The notes below the pieces were generated by a model, which was given only the letters and a program-made list of their open reading frames with translations, had not been told where the DNA came from and did not search any database. Shown here in pieces: positions 7,965-16,902 of a stretch of DNA of 64,000 nucleotides. The stretch comes from JAKACA01 sp050008715 (lineage in GTDB: Bacteria; Actinomycetota; Acidimicrobiia; Acidimicrobiales; Bog-793). Within the stretch, counting starts at the first letter, position 1; each line of letters begins with the position of its first letter. Position numbers and translations under genes: made by a program. The stretch lies in the NCBI GenBank assembly GCA_050008715.1, contig JBEKMC010000017.1:8007-72006 (forward strand), written 5' to 3'.

Positions 7965-9761
7965 TCAGGAGACCGTGAGCGCCGCCGTGCCGGCGCTCAG
8001 GCTGGCTCCTCGGATCTCGATGGACCACTGGCGGTTCAGCAGTCCGTCCTCGGCATAGAAACCATGGCTCGTGAGCGCCCCGAGGATCGGGTTGCCGGCC
8101 GCCGTCATGCCTCCGCTCACCGAGACCGCCCGCACGCCGATTGCCTGCAACGAGTAGCCGGACGGCCCGATGCCGCCGACCTCGGCTTTGAGGCGGCCGC
8201 CCGACACATAGGCGAGGAGCGGCTCGGCGTCCGGCCCGGCCGTGGCGACGGCGATCTGGCTCACGTCGCTTGCCTGGCGGATGAACGACCCGGCCATGCC
8301 TCGGCGGGCGTAGAACTTGCCGTCCCGGACGAACGCCTCGACGACCCGGGACGTGGGCTCGTCGCCTCCGGCCAGAGCGATGGCGCTGACGTTCGTGGCG
8401 ACCTTGTGCCAGGAACTGGACGGCCACAGCGCACGGGCTCCGTGACGGTCGTAGAACGTGCCGCTGTTCGAGCGATAGCCGATGACCGTGTCGCTCGGTC
8501 CCGATCCCGGAGCGAGGTCGACTGCCGTCGCCCCGGTCGCCTCTAGGAGCGGGGTGTTGTGCAGCCCGCCGTCGGCGACCTCGACGGCTCCGGCATCGGT
8601 CACCCAGGCGAGCACGGGGTGCCCCTTCGACCCCGAGGCCGACGAGAGACTGAACGAAGCGACGCCGGAAGCGATCGGCTTCAACCAGTTGCCGCTGAGG
8701 CCGGGTCGGTAGGCGCCGGCCTCGAGCTCGCCCGTCGCCGTGAGGGCGGCGACGATCGGGCTGGCGTTGTAACCGCCGCCACCGACAACCTCGGCCTTGG
8801 CAATCCCGCTCGCCACGTTTACGAACGGCCCACCGAGGCCGCCGCTGTCCTTCAATCGCAAGTCTCCGGCGGAGGTGAGATCCCACAGGACGGGCTGCTG
8901 GAGCGTCCAGTCAGGGTTGTGCAGCCAGCCGATCACCTGATCGCCGGCCGTGCCGTCCGAGACCACCCAGTGCGAGACGGCGAGGCGGCCCCAGCCGGTC
9001 GCGCGGGGTGGGTCGTTCTCCGTGATGACCGTGACGAAACCATTGCCGTCGTTGTCGACCGACGACGAGACGGCGATCTCGGTGTGCCCGGCCGGGTTGC
9101 TGTTGTAGAGCGACAGGACGTCGCCGGGCTGGGGTGCTTGGCCGACGGTGCCGTTTCTCACGACGGTGAGCCTCGGGTAGCCCGCCGAGCCGTTCGGGTA
9201 GTTGAGGACGACGCCGTTGCCGTTGGCGGGATAGGGGGCCACTCCCCAGGCCAGGTACATCCATCGCATCGAGAGCTCGACGCACTCCCATTCGAGCTCT
9301 CCCCACGCACCCGGGAAGAACCTCACGAGGAAATCAGCGTGCTGGGGCGTACCCGGACCACAGTCCTGCAAGCCGTCGAAGCGGGCTTGTAGCTCGAAGG
9401 AATGCGGGTCGTTGCCGACGTCGCAAGGACCCTCCCACCACGGCGGGCTCGGAAGGCTGTCGTTCGGGGCGAGAAAGATGTGTGCACGTGCCCCCAGTGC
9501 CGCCCTTGCCGTTCCCGCCTCGGACGCGGTGGAGGTCCCTACGATCCCACCGTCGACAGGCTGGCGAAGGGGGGCCTGGTGCGTCGTCGGGGCCACCCCG
9601 CCCGAGGCCGAGGCCTCCGACGCCCGCGAGGGCGAGGCGGCCAGAACGGCCAGCGCGGCAGCAACACCGAGGCTTGCTAGGGGGACGAGGCGCCTGCGGA
9701 TGCTCCGCCTCGTAGTCCGTCGCCACCAGCGTCGCTCATCTCGAGCCGAGAAACCCTGCAT
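7965..9761 (-). CDS. Exported CHAP-domain protein with C-terminal propeller-like repeats
   Basis: About 598 residues. A long Arg-rich n-region (RRWWRRTTRRSIRRR) and hydrophobic stretch to about residue 50 form a signal peptide. Residues about 95-250 look like a CHAP (NlpC/P60-like) amidase: Cys in WECVELSMRWMY, His in AGHTEIAV, polar partner in VITEND. The rest (about 290-598) is a series of 45-residue blade-like units (for example PVLAWVTDAGAVEVADGG, PLLAYVSGGRLKAEVGG), probably a beta-propeller that binds glycans or proteins. A peptidoglycan hydrolase targeted by its propeller is inferred. GTG at 9773 is an alternative start. Confidence 0.65.
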   Translation of the reverse strand: MQGFSARDERRWWRRTTRRSIRRRLVPLASLGVAAALAVLAASPSRASEASASGGVAPTTHQAPLRQPVDGGIVGTSTASEAGTARAALGARAHIFLAPNDSLPSPPWWEGPCDVGNDPHSFELQARFDGLQDCGPGTPQHADFLVRFFPGAWGELEWECVELSMRWMYLAWGVAPYPANGNGVVLNYPNGSAGYPRLTVVRNGTVGQAPQPGDVLSLYNSNPAGHTEIAVSSSVDNDGNGFVTVITENDPPRATGWGRLAVSHWVVSDGTAGDQVIGWLHNPDWTLQQPVLWDLTSAGDLRLKDSGGLGGPFVNVASGIAKAEVVGGGGYNASPIVAALTATGELEAGAYRPGLSGNWLKPIASGVASFSLSSASGSKGHPVLAWVTDAGAVEVADGGLHNTPLLEATGATAVDLAPGSGPSDTVIGYRSNSGTFYDRHGARALWPSSSWHKVATNVSAIALAGGDEPTSRVVEAFVRDGKFYARRGMAGSFIRQASDVSQIAVATAGPDAEPLLAYVSGGRLKAEVGGIGPSGYSLQAIGVRAVSVSGGMTAAGNPILGALTSHGFYAEDGLLNRQWSIEIRGASLSAGTAALTVS

Positions 9762-9911
9762 CACCGTGCCCACCCGTCACTAACGGCGGGCGACTCGCGC
9801 CCGCCGATCGCGCGTCACGGTAAACCGCGAGCGGACGTGTGGTCAACGTCGTCGGAGCGACGCTCCGCCGAGCGGGCCGGTGCGCGCAGCGTGGCAGGGT
9901 TACTGTGGCGC

Positions 9912-10673
9912 ATGTTCTACGGGGTGATCAAGGCGATACTCTCGCCGATCTTCCGTCTGCTGTTCCGGATTCGCCTGGAAGGGCTGGAGAACATCCCGGA
10001 GTCCGGTGGGCTCATCATCGCCTGCAACCACCAAGCGTTCTGCGACTCGCTGTTCCTGCCGTTCGCCGTGCCGCGTCGCGTGACCTTCGTCGCCAAGGCA
10101 GAGTATTTCCAGTCGTGGAAGACCCGCTGGTTCTTTCGCGCCGTCGGTCAGATTCCGATGGAGCGCTCCGGAGGCTCGGCTTCTCAAAAGGCGCTCGGCG
10201 AGGCTTTGGAGGTCCTGCTGTCCGGCGGCTGCATCGGCATCTATCCCGAAGGGACTCGCTCGCCTGACGAGCGCCTGCATCGCGGGCGGACCGGTGTCGC
10301 CCGCCTTGCCCTCGCAGCAGGCTGCACGGTGGTCCCGGCCGGCATCCGCGGCACGCGCGCCGTACAGCCGATCGGGGCCCGCATGCTGAGGCCGTTCAAG
10401 ACGGTCGAGATCAGCTTTGGGAAGCCGATCGACCTCGAGGCCCGCTACGGCGTCCGCCTCGAGGAGCCGCTCGTGCTGCGACAGGCCACCGACGAGATCA
10501 TGTGGGAGATCCGGCAGCTGTCGGGCCAGCAGTACGTCGACCGCTATGCCTCACGATCGGCCCAAGCTGCCGAGGAAGGCAAGCCGCGAGTGCCAGTCAC
10601 CTCGAGCGCCTCGACCAGCGACTCGGGCGATGCAGCCTCCGTCGGGTTGCCCGCGCTGGCGCGCGAGTCGTGA
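9912..10673 (+). CDS. plsC: 1-acyl-sn-glycerol-3-phosphate acyltransferase (PlsC family)
   Basis: Acylates lysophosphatidate to phosphatidate at the inner membrane. HX4D catalytic motif NHQAFCD is near residue 40 and the phosphate-binding YPEGTRSP motif is near residue 115, with VPAGIRGT as block IV. About 253 residues from ATG 9912 (MFYGVIKAIL), which starts directly with the amphipathic membrane-associating helix; the frame extends to 9837 but the added residues are charged and unconserved. The Ser/Ala-rich tail of about 40 residues is probably disordered. In other actinobacteria plsC lies near pimB and glucokinase, as here. Confidence 0.83.
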   Translation: MFYGVIKAILSPIFRLLFRIRLEGLENIPESGGLIIACNHQAFCDSLFLPFAVPRRVTFVAKAEYFQSWKTRWFFRAVGQIPMERSGGSASQKALGEALEVLLSGGCIGIYPEGTRSPDERLHRGRTGVARLALAAGCTVVPAGIRGTRAVQPIGARMLRPFKTVEISFGKPIDLEARYGVRLEEPLVLRQATDEIMWEIRQLSGQQYVDRYASRSAQAAEEGKPRVPVTSSASTSDSGDAASVGLPALARES

Positions 10674-10686
10674 GCAACCGTTGGTG

Positions 10687-12213
10687 CTAGTTGGTTTCGA
10701 TCTGGGTGGTTTCGAGCCGCTCCGCCCAGCCTCTCGAGCGCTCGAGCGCAGCCAACCAGGCGGAGTGATCCCGGTCGGCCTTGCCGGGCGTTGACTCCGG
10801 GGTGAAGGTGGCCTGCGCCGGCGAGAGGTCCCGAAGGTCGGCGAGCGATCCCCAGACGCCTTCGGCGAGACCGGCGAGCATGGCCGCCCCGAGGGCGGTG
10901 ACTTCGGTGGTCGCAGCCCGTACGACCTCAACGCGGGACTGGTCTGCCTGGAGTTGGAGGAGGAGATCGAGGGCGGCCGCTCCGCCGTCCGCCCTGAGGA
11001 CGGTCACCGGATGGCCGCCGGCGGCAACCATCACGTCGAGGACGTCCCGGGTCTGGTAGGCGATGGCTTCCACGGCTGCCCGGGCGAGATGGGCACGACC
11101 GAGGCCTTTCGAGAGGCCGACGATCGTCCCGCGAGCGTCGGGATCCCACCAAGGGCTGCCGAGGCCGGTGAAGGCGGGAACGAGGACGACGCCGTCACTC
11201 GAGTCGATCGAGGTGGCGAGCGGCCCGGTGTCTTCCGCCTTGGCGATGATCCCGAGGCCGTCGCGCAGCCATTGGATGGTGGCTCCCGAGGAGAAGATGG
11301 CCCCCTCGAGGGCGTAGGTGACGGTGTCTCCGAGTTGCCAGGCGAGAGTGGTGAGGAGACCCTCGCTCGGCGGGGGGCACACCGTCCCGAGGTTCATGAG
11401 CACGAAGCTGCCCGTTCCGTATGTGACCTTCGTCATCCCCGGCTCGTAGCAGCACTGGCCGAACAGCGCAGCCTGTTGGTCGCCGGCGATCCCGCTGAGC
11501 GGGACGCCACGGAGCGCCCCGCCGGCGACCTCGGCGCTGACGACGCCGAAACGACCGGACGACGCCCGTATCTCGCCGAGGGCGGCGCGGGGAAGGCCGA
11601 ACAGGTCGCACAGCTCGCTCGACCACGAGCGCTTGTTGATGTCGCAGCACAGTGTGCGCGACGCATTGGTCACGTCGGTGGCATGCAGCCCGCCGTGCGG
11701 GCCACCCGTCAGGTTCCAGCAGATCCAGTCGTCGACCGTGCCGAGCATGAGATCGGGTGTCGGCCGGACGTCGCCGTGACGCAGCATCCACTCCCACTTC
11801 GTGGCGGAGAAGTAGCTGTCGAGCACGAGCCCGGTCGTCTCGCGCACGAACGGGAGATAGCCGGCGGCGTCGAGCTCCTCGCAGCGGGCCGCCGTCCGCC
11901 GGTCCTGCCAGACGATTGCCGGGTGCAATGGCATGCCCGTCCGCCGGTCCCACGCGATGGCAGTCTCCCGCTGGTTCGTGATGCCGACGGCGGCGACCGG
12001 GCCGTTGCCCGCCGCAGCCAGGCGGTCGGTGAGCTCCGCAACCGTGGTCACGACGAGCTGCCAGATCTCCGCCGCGTCGTGCTCGACAAGTCCCGGAGCC
12101 GGGAAGTGCTGGGTGAGCTCGCGATACGACACGTCGGTCACGCGCCCGTCCAGCGCGACCGCGAGGGCTCTCACGCCGGTCGTGCCGGCGTCGATGGCGA
12201 GAACTACGGGCAC
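10687..12213 (-). CDS. glpK: Glycerol kinase
   Basis: FGGY-family kinase phosphorylating glycerol to glycerol 3-phosphate with ATP. 508 residues, the usual length. LAIDAGTTGVRA is the N-terminal phosphate loop, GITNQRETAIAWDR and AIVWQDRRT are the glycerol-site segments, GIAGDQQAALFGQ holds the catalytic Asp, and YGTGSFVLMN and LRADGGAA are ATP-site motifs. GTG at 12213 (VPVVLAIDAGTT) is the start; the open frame continuing upstream to 13107 runs through the nrdJ promoter and gene and is not part of the protein. It diverges from nrdJ. Confidence 0.9.
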   Translation of the reverse strand: MPVVLAIDAGTTGVRALAVALDGRVTDVSYRELTQHFPAPGLVEHDAAEIWQLVVTTVAELTDRLAAAGNGPVAAVGITNQRETAIAWDRRTGMPLHPAIVWQDRRTAARCEELDAAGYLPFVRETTGLVLDSYFSATKWEWMLRHGDVRPTPDLMLGTVDDWICWNLTGGPHGGLHATDVTNASRTLCCDINKRSWSSELCDLFGLPRAALGEIRASSGRFGVVSAEVAGGALRGVPLSGIAGDQQAALFGQCCYEPGMTKVTYGTGSFVLMNLGTVCPPPSEGLLTTLAWQLGDTVTYALEGAIFSSGATIQWLRDGLGIIAKAEDTGPLATSIDSSDGVVLVPAFTGLGSPWWDPDARGTIVGLSKGLGRAHLARAAVEAIAYQTRDVLDVMVAAGGHPVTVLRADGGAAALDLLLQLQADQSRVEVVRAATTEVTALGAAMLAGLAEGVWGSLADLRDLSPAQATFTPESTPGKADRDHSAWLAALERSRGWAERLETTQIETN

Positions 12214-12407
12214 GAGGTCGCACCGTAGTAGGTGACGTACCGCCGCCCCGGCCCCTCTCCCTCGGCTCGCTCTCGGTCCCGGACGGTTCGACACAGCCTG
12301 GGCGTATGGTGCTCGTCGAAGGGGTGCCGCAACCACGAATCGCTGTGCTCGCGAGTGCAAACCTTCGCGAGCGCCCTGTGACCTGCACCTGAAGAACGGT
12401 GCTCCCA

Positions 12408-12437
12408 TTGACAGATGCGTAACTACGGTGCTGTAAT
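12408..12437 (+). promoter_or_regulatory. nrdJ promoter (-35 TTGACA, -10 TGTAAT)
   Basis: TTGACA at 12408-12413 and TGTAAT at 12432-12437, separated by 18 bp, form a near-consensus vegetative promoter pointing toward nrdJ. Transcription would begin near 12444, leaving a leader of about 90 nt that contains the NrdR-like palindrome and a strong AAGGAGG ribosome site at 12514-12520. Confidence 0.65.
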
Positions 12438-12468
12438 TACCCCCCACCTGGTGGTACCAGACGGGAAC

Positions 12469-12486
12469 ACCACAACATCTTGTGGT
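12469..12486. promoter_or_regulatory. NrdR-box-like palindrome
   Basis: ACCACAA-CATC-TTGTGGT is a perfect 7+7 inverted repeat just downstream of the predicted transcription start of nrdJ. It resembles the boxes bound by NrdR, the ATP/dATP-sensing repressor of ribonucleotide reductase genes. Exactly 31 bp upstream, 12438-12455 matches it at 10 of 18 positions and could be a weaker partner; paired boxes are usual for NrdR. Confidence 0.6.
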
Positions 12487-12531
12487 ATTAAAATGAAACC
12501 GGTGGAACCGGTCAAGGAGGGGACAGGAATC

Positions 12532-15429
12532 ATGGCTGTCGCAGGAGAGCGCCTCGGGATCGGCATCCGTCGCTATTTCACCGAAGAGGGCAAGCACCCG
12601 TACGACCAGGTTGCCTGGGAACGGCGGGAGTCGCGGATCTCGGACTACCGCACGGGAGCCGTGGCCTTCGAGCAGCTCGGCGTCGAGGTGCCCACCACCT
12701 GGAGCATGAACGCCACGAACATCCTCGCCCAGAAGTACTTCCGGGGAACGCTCGGGACCCCGGAGCGGGAGACCTCGCTGCGACAGGTCATCGACCGCGT
12801 CGTCGACACGATCACGACATGGGGCACGAAGGACGGTTACTTCCTCGACGCCGCCGAAGCCGGCGTCTTCAGCGACGAGCTGAAGCACCTCGTCGTCGAG
12901 CAGAAGGCAGCCTTCAACTCGCCGGTGTGGTTCAACATCGGCGTGAAGGGTGTTCCGCAACAAGCGAGCGCTTGTTTCATCCTCGCCGTGGACGACGACA
13001 TGTCGTCCATCCTCAACTGGTATGTCGAGGAGGGGACCATCTTCAAAGGGGGCTCCGGCTCCGGTGTGAACCTGTCGAAGATCCGATCGTCCAGGGAGCT
13101 CTTGCAAGGCGGCGGAACCGCCTCAGGTCCGGTGAGCTTCATGCGAGGGGCGGACGCATCCGCCGGCACGATCAAGTCCGGTGGCAAGACGCGGCGGGCC
13201 GCCAAGATGGTCATCCTCGACGCCGACCACCCTGACATCCGCGAGTTCATCTGGTGCAAGGCGCGGGAGGAGCGAAAGGCGCGCGTACTGGCACAGGCCG
13301 GCTTCGACATGGACCTCGACGGCGCCGACAGCCATTCCACGCAGTACCAGAACGCCAACAACTCCGTTCGCATCACCGACGAGTTCATGAAGGCCGTCCT
13401 CGAGGACGGCGATTGGGATTTCGTCGCCCGCACGACCGGCGAGACGATCGAGACCGTGAAGGCTCGTGACCTCTTCCACCAGATCGCCGAGGCGGCCTGG
13501 GAGTGCGCCGACCCAGGGCTGCAGTACGACACGACGATCAACAAGTGGCACACGGCTCCGAACACCGGCCGGATCAACGGGAGCAACCCGTGCTCGGAGT
13601 ATGTGCACCTCGACAACAGCAGCTGCAATCTCGCCAGCCTCAACCTTCTGCGGTTCATGGAGGAGGGAGGTCGTTTCGACGTGGAAGGCTTCCGGGCGGC
13701 GGTGGAAGTCGTCTTCACCGCCCAGGAGATCCTCATCGGCAACGCCGATTACCCGACGGACAAGATCGGGGACACGACCCGCAAGTTCCGCGAGCTCGGA
13801 CTCGGCTACGCGAACCTCGGCGCCCTGCTCATGTCGGAGGGCCTTCCCTACGACTCGGAGGAAGGACGCGCCTGGGCCGGCGCCCTCACGGCGCTGATGA
13901 CGGGCGCTGCATACGAGACCTCGGCGCGGACGGCTGCTCGCATGGGCCCGTTCGCCGGCTTTCACGAGAACACCGAGCCCATGCTGGGCGTGCTGCAGAT
14001 GCACCGGGCCGAAGTGGCCAAGATCGACGAGGAGCTCGTGCCGACGGACCTGCTGTCGGCCGCACAGGAGTCCTGGGACAACGCCGTCGAGCTGGCTGAG
14101 CAGTACGGCGTCCGTAACTCCCAGGCCACCGTGCTCGCTCCGACCGGGACGATCTCGTTCCTCATGGACTGCGACACGACGGGCATCGAGCCGGACCTCG
14201 GCCTCGTGAAGACGAAGAAGCTCGTCGGCGGGGGGACGATGTCGATCGTCAACCAGACCGTTCCGCGTGCTCTTCGAAAGCTCGGCTACAGCGACGCGGA
14301 GATCGTCGAGATCGTCGCCCACATCGACGAGCACAAGTCGATCGTCGGAGCACCGAAGCTGAAGGCCGAGCACTTGCCGGTGTTCGCCTGCTCGATGGGC
14401 GACAACGTCATCCATTACCTCGGGCACGTGAAGATGATGGCGGCGGCTCAGCCGTTCGTGTCGGGCGCCATCTCGAAGACGATCAACATGCCGGAGTACG
14501 CCACCGTCGAGGAGGTCGAGCAGCTGCACGTCGACGCCTGGAAGATGGGGCTCAAGGCGGTCGCCATCTACCGGGACAACTGCAAGGTCGCCCAGCCGCT
14601 GTCCACCACGAAGAAGGACGGGGCTGCCAGCCCTGGGCCGAGCGACGACGACGCCGGCGTCCGGGACGAGCTGCGCTCCACGGCCTTTGCAGCCAAAGAG
14701 GCCGAGCTCACGGCGAAGATCGCCGAGCTCGAGGACGCCTTGCAGCACTCGCACGTGACGGCGCCGGCGACGACGACGCGGACGCGGTTGCCGCGCCGCC
14801 GCCGGTCGAACACGTTTGCGTTCCGCGTGGCGGACTGCGAAGGCTATGTCACCGTCGGCGAGTACGAGGACGGTCGCCCCGGCGAGGTCTTCATGAAGGT
14901 CTCGAAGCAGGGCTCGACGCTCTCCGGCGTGATGGACGCCTTCTCCATCTCGGTCAGCCTCGGCCTCCAGCACGGCGTCCCGTTGTCGACGTTCGTCCGC
15001 AAGTACACGAACATGCGGTTCGAGCCTGCCGGCATCACCGACGACGCCGAGCTGCGGCTGGCTTCCAGCCTCGTCGACTACATCTTCCGGCGGTTGGCGC
15101 TGGACTACCTGACCTTCGACGAGCGTCTCGAGCTCGGCGTGCTCTCGACTCACGAGCGCACACAGCCGACGTTGCCCGGCCTCGAGGACGTCGACGCCGA
15201 CGACGCCAGCAAGCGGGAGCGCGAGCGCTTCGGCGCCGGCGGCGACACGGCGGCACCGAGGAGCGAGACGGCGCACCCTTCTGCCGGCAGCGGGCATCCC
15301 GCAGAAGCGAGGGTGTCACAGGTCGAGAACCGGGACGCGCCCTTCTGCTATGCGTGCGGGAACATCATGCAGCGGGCCGGCTCCTGCTACGCCTGCCCGA
15401 GCTGCGGCGCGACGAGCGGTTGCTCGTAG
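12532..15429 (+). CDS. nrdJ: Adenosylcobalamin-dependent (class II) ribonucleotide reductase
   Basis: Reduces ribonucleotides to deoxyribonucleotides using a B12 radical, without oxygen. 965 residues. GSNPCSEY and LAPTGTISFLMDCDTTGIEPD are the conserved active-site and allosteric-barrel segments; VNLSKIRSSRE is near the N-terminus. After about residue 750 comes a charged linker and a TSCPD-type domain. The tail ends in CYACGNIMQRAGSCYACPSCG, a zinc-type Cys cluster and the probable mobile redox Cys pair. ATG 12532 is chosen over the upstream ATG at 12415 because AAGGAGG at 12514 fits it and 12415 falls between the promoter elements. Confidence 0.93.
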   Translation: MAVAGERLGIGIRRYFTEEGKHPYDQVAWERRESRISDYRTGAVAFEQLGVEVPTTWSMNATNILAQKYFRGTLGTPERETSLRQVIDRVVDTITTWGTKDGYFLDAAEAGVFSDELKHLVVEQKAAFNSPVWFNIGVKGVPQQASACFILAVDDDMSSILNWYVEEGTIFKGGSGSGVNLSKIRSSRELLQGGGTASGPVSFMRGADASAGTIKSGGKTRRAAKMVILDADHPDIREFIWCKAREERKARVLAQAGFDMDLDGADSHSTQYQNANNSVRITDEFMKAVLEDGDWDFVARTTGETIETVKARDLFHQIAEAAWECADPGLQYDTTINKWHTAPNTGRINGSNPCSEYVHLDNSSCNLASLNLLRFMEEGGRFDVEGFRAAVEVVFTAQEILIGNADYPTDKIGDTTRKFRELGLGYANLGALLMSEGLPYDSEEGRAWAGALTALMTGAAYETSARTAARMGPFAGFHENTEPMLGVLQMHRAEVAKIDEELVPTDLLSAAQESWDNAVELAEQYGVRNSQATVLAPTGTISFLMDCDTTGIEPDLGLVKTKKLVGGGTMSIVNQTVPRALRKLGYSDAEIVEIVAHIDEHKSIVGAPKLKAEHLPVFACSMGDNVIHYLGHVKMMAAAQPFVSGAISKTINMPEYATVEEVEQLHVDAWKMGLKAVAIYRDNCKVAQPLSTTKKDGAASPGPSDDDAGVRDELRSTAFAAKEAELTAKIAELEDALQHSHVTAPATTTRTRLPRRRRSNTFAFRVADCEGYVTVGEYEDGRPGEVFMKVSKQGSTLSGVMDAFSISVSLGLQHGVPLSTFVRKYTNMRFEPAGITDDAELRLASSLVDYIFRRLALDYLTFDERLELGVLSTHERTQPTLPGLEDVDADDASKRERERFGAGGDTAAPRSETAHPSAGSGHPAEARVSQVENRDAPFCYACGNIMQRAGSCYACPSCGATSGCS

Positions 15430-15447
15430 GAGCCGCTCAGGGGGACG

Positions 15448-16056
15448 TCAGCCCCAGTCCTCGGTGAGCGAGCCGTCGGCCTGGTGCCGAAAGAGCGGGA
15501 TCGAGCCGAGCGCGTGCACCATGGCGGCATCCTCGCCGAGTGCCGTCCGCCAGAGGCCGCCTTCGGTGAGCAGGGCACCGAAGGCGACTGGCTCCCCGCC
15601 GACCTTTCGGATCAGGTTGAGCGCTGCTCGGCTCGATCCGCCAGTGGAGATCACGTCGTCGACGATGGCGACGCGTCGCCCCTCGACAACGTGCCGGCGA
15701 GCGCGGTCGAACAGCAGACGCTGGTCCCGATCCGTGGTGATCGAGCGGACAGGCTCGTCAATGGCATCGGCGAGGTGGATTTTCGGCGTCTTGTGCAAGA
15801 TGGCGTAGTCGTCGAGCCCGAGCGCACGTGTGACCTCGATGGCCAGCGGTATCCCCATGGTCGCGACCGATGCCACGATCTCGATGTCGAGCGGTGCCAG
15901 CTGCTCGGCGAGCTCGCGCCCTGCCTGGGCGGCGAAGCGGACGCCGTGGTCGACACAGATCAGGAGGGCGATGGACACCTCCGATGCGACCTGGACGAGC
16001 GGCAGCTCGACGAGCTGGGAGCCAACGGTGGCACGGTAACTACGATCGGCGCTCAC
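15448..16056 (-). CDS. Phosphoribosyltransferase-type protein (Apt-like)
   Basis: 202 residues with the PRPP-binding signature VAIVDDVISTGGSS at about residues 128-141, preceded by an acidic VAS..TMGIPLAIEVTR segment as in adenine phosphoribosyltransferases. The hood region is unlike standard Apt, so adenine salvage is likely but not certain; PurR-like or xanthine-type regulators share the same fold. GTG start. It lies 66 bp downstream of upp in the same direction, consistent with a salvage pair. Confidence 0.65.
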   Translation of the reverse strand: MSADRSYRATVGSQLVELPLVQVASEVSIALLICVDHGVRFAAQAGRELAEQLAPLDIEIVASVATMGIPLAIEVTRALGLDDYAILHKTPKIHLADAIDEPVRSITTDRDQRLLFDRARRHVVEGRRVAIVDDVISTGGSSRAALNLIRKVGGEPVAFGALLTEGGLWRTALGEDAAMVHALGSIPLFRHQADGSLTEDWG

Positions 16057-16122
16057 CCACCGACTGTGACCGGTGGATCGCCGGCACGCAAGATCGTCCG
16101 GTCCGGCTGTGATCGGGCCGGT

Positions 16123-16803
16123 TCAGTCGGGCGGCCCGAAAAGGCGGTCGCCGGCGTCCCCGAGCCCCGGCACGATGTAGGCCTGGTCGTTCAGCTCCAA
16201 GTCGACGGCTGCGCAGGCGACTCGTACCTGCGGGTGAACGGAATGGAAGTACTGCAGCCCGGGAACCGAGGCGATCAAGCAGAGGGCCGTGATGTCCGTG
16301 GCGCCCCGGTCGGCCACGAGCGAGCACACCTGCGCGAGCGAGCCGCCCGTGGCGAGCATGGGATCGCAGACGACGACCCGGCGCTCCGCAAGGTCGCTCG
16401 GCAGCCGGTTCAAGTAGACGTTCGACTGATGCGTGACTTCGTCCCGGCGGAGACCGACATGGGCCACGCGCGTGAGTGGGAGCAGTTCCTGGATGGACTG
16501 CACCATGCCGAGGCCGGCCCGTAGCACGGGCACGAGCAGGACGGTCTCAGCAATTCGAGGAAACCGCACCCCGGCCGTGACGGGCGTGTCGATCTCCGCC
16601 TCGGTCATCTGGAGATCGCGTAACGTCTCGTAGGCGACGAAGGCCGACACCTCCGAGACCAGCTGGCGGAACACGTTGCTGGGCGTCAGAACGTCTCGTA
16701 GCAGGGTGACACGATCGGTGACCGCCGGGTGGTCCACGAGGAGAACGCCTGGGTAGGCGGCCGCGGCCGCCGGGAGCGGGTGGGGGAGCTGGTGTTGAAC
16801 CAT
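16123..16803 (-). CDS. upp: Uracil phosphoribosyltransferase
   Basis: Converts uracil plus PRPP to UMP. 226 residues. VLLVPVLRAGLGMV is the conserved flexible region, VVVCDPMLATGGS the PRPP loop (about residues 143-155), and IVPGLGDAGDRLFG the C-terminal uracil-binding motif. ATG start at 16803. It is the first gene of a two-gene salvage unit and diverges from the BBE-type oxidase. Confidence 0.92.
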   Translation of the reverse strand: MVQHQLPHPLPAAAAAYPGVLLVDHPAVTDRVTLLRDVLTPSNVFRQLVSEVSAFVAYETLRDLQMTEAEIDTPVTAGVRFPRIAETVLLVPVLRAGLGMVQSIQELLPLTRVAHVGLRRDEVTHQSNVYLNRLPSDLAERRVVVCDPMLATGGSLAQVCSLVADRGATDITALCLIASVPGLQYFHSVHPQVRVACAAVDLELNDQAYIVPGLGDAGDRLFGPPD

Positions 16804-16902
16804 GGTTGGGTTTCTAGTCGCTTCCGTCGTCGTCGGTCGGGGAGATCACGTAGCGGACACCGCTGCATGCAAGCTGCAGCTCACGCGGAGCGTCTAGCAG
16901 CT

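Noticed and set aside
12214..13107. Long upstream extension of the glycerol kinase open frame
   Set aside because: It runs antisense through the nrdJ promoter and gene; GlpK similarity begins only at GTG 12213.
13123..15297. A 724-codon minus-strand open frame inside nrdJ
   Set aside because: It is antisense to a clear class II reductase and its composition is that of a high-GC shadow frame.
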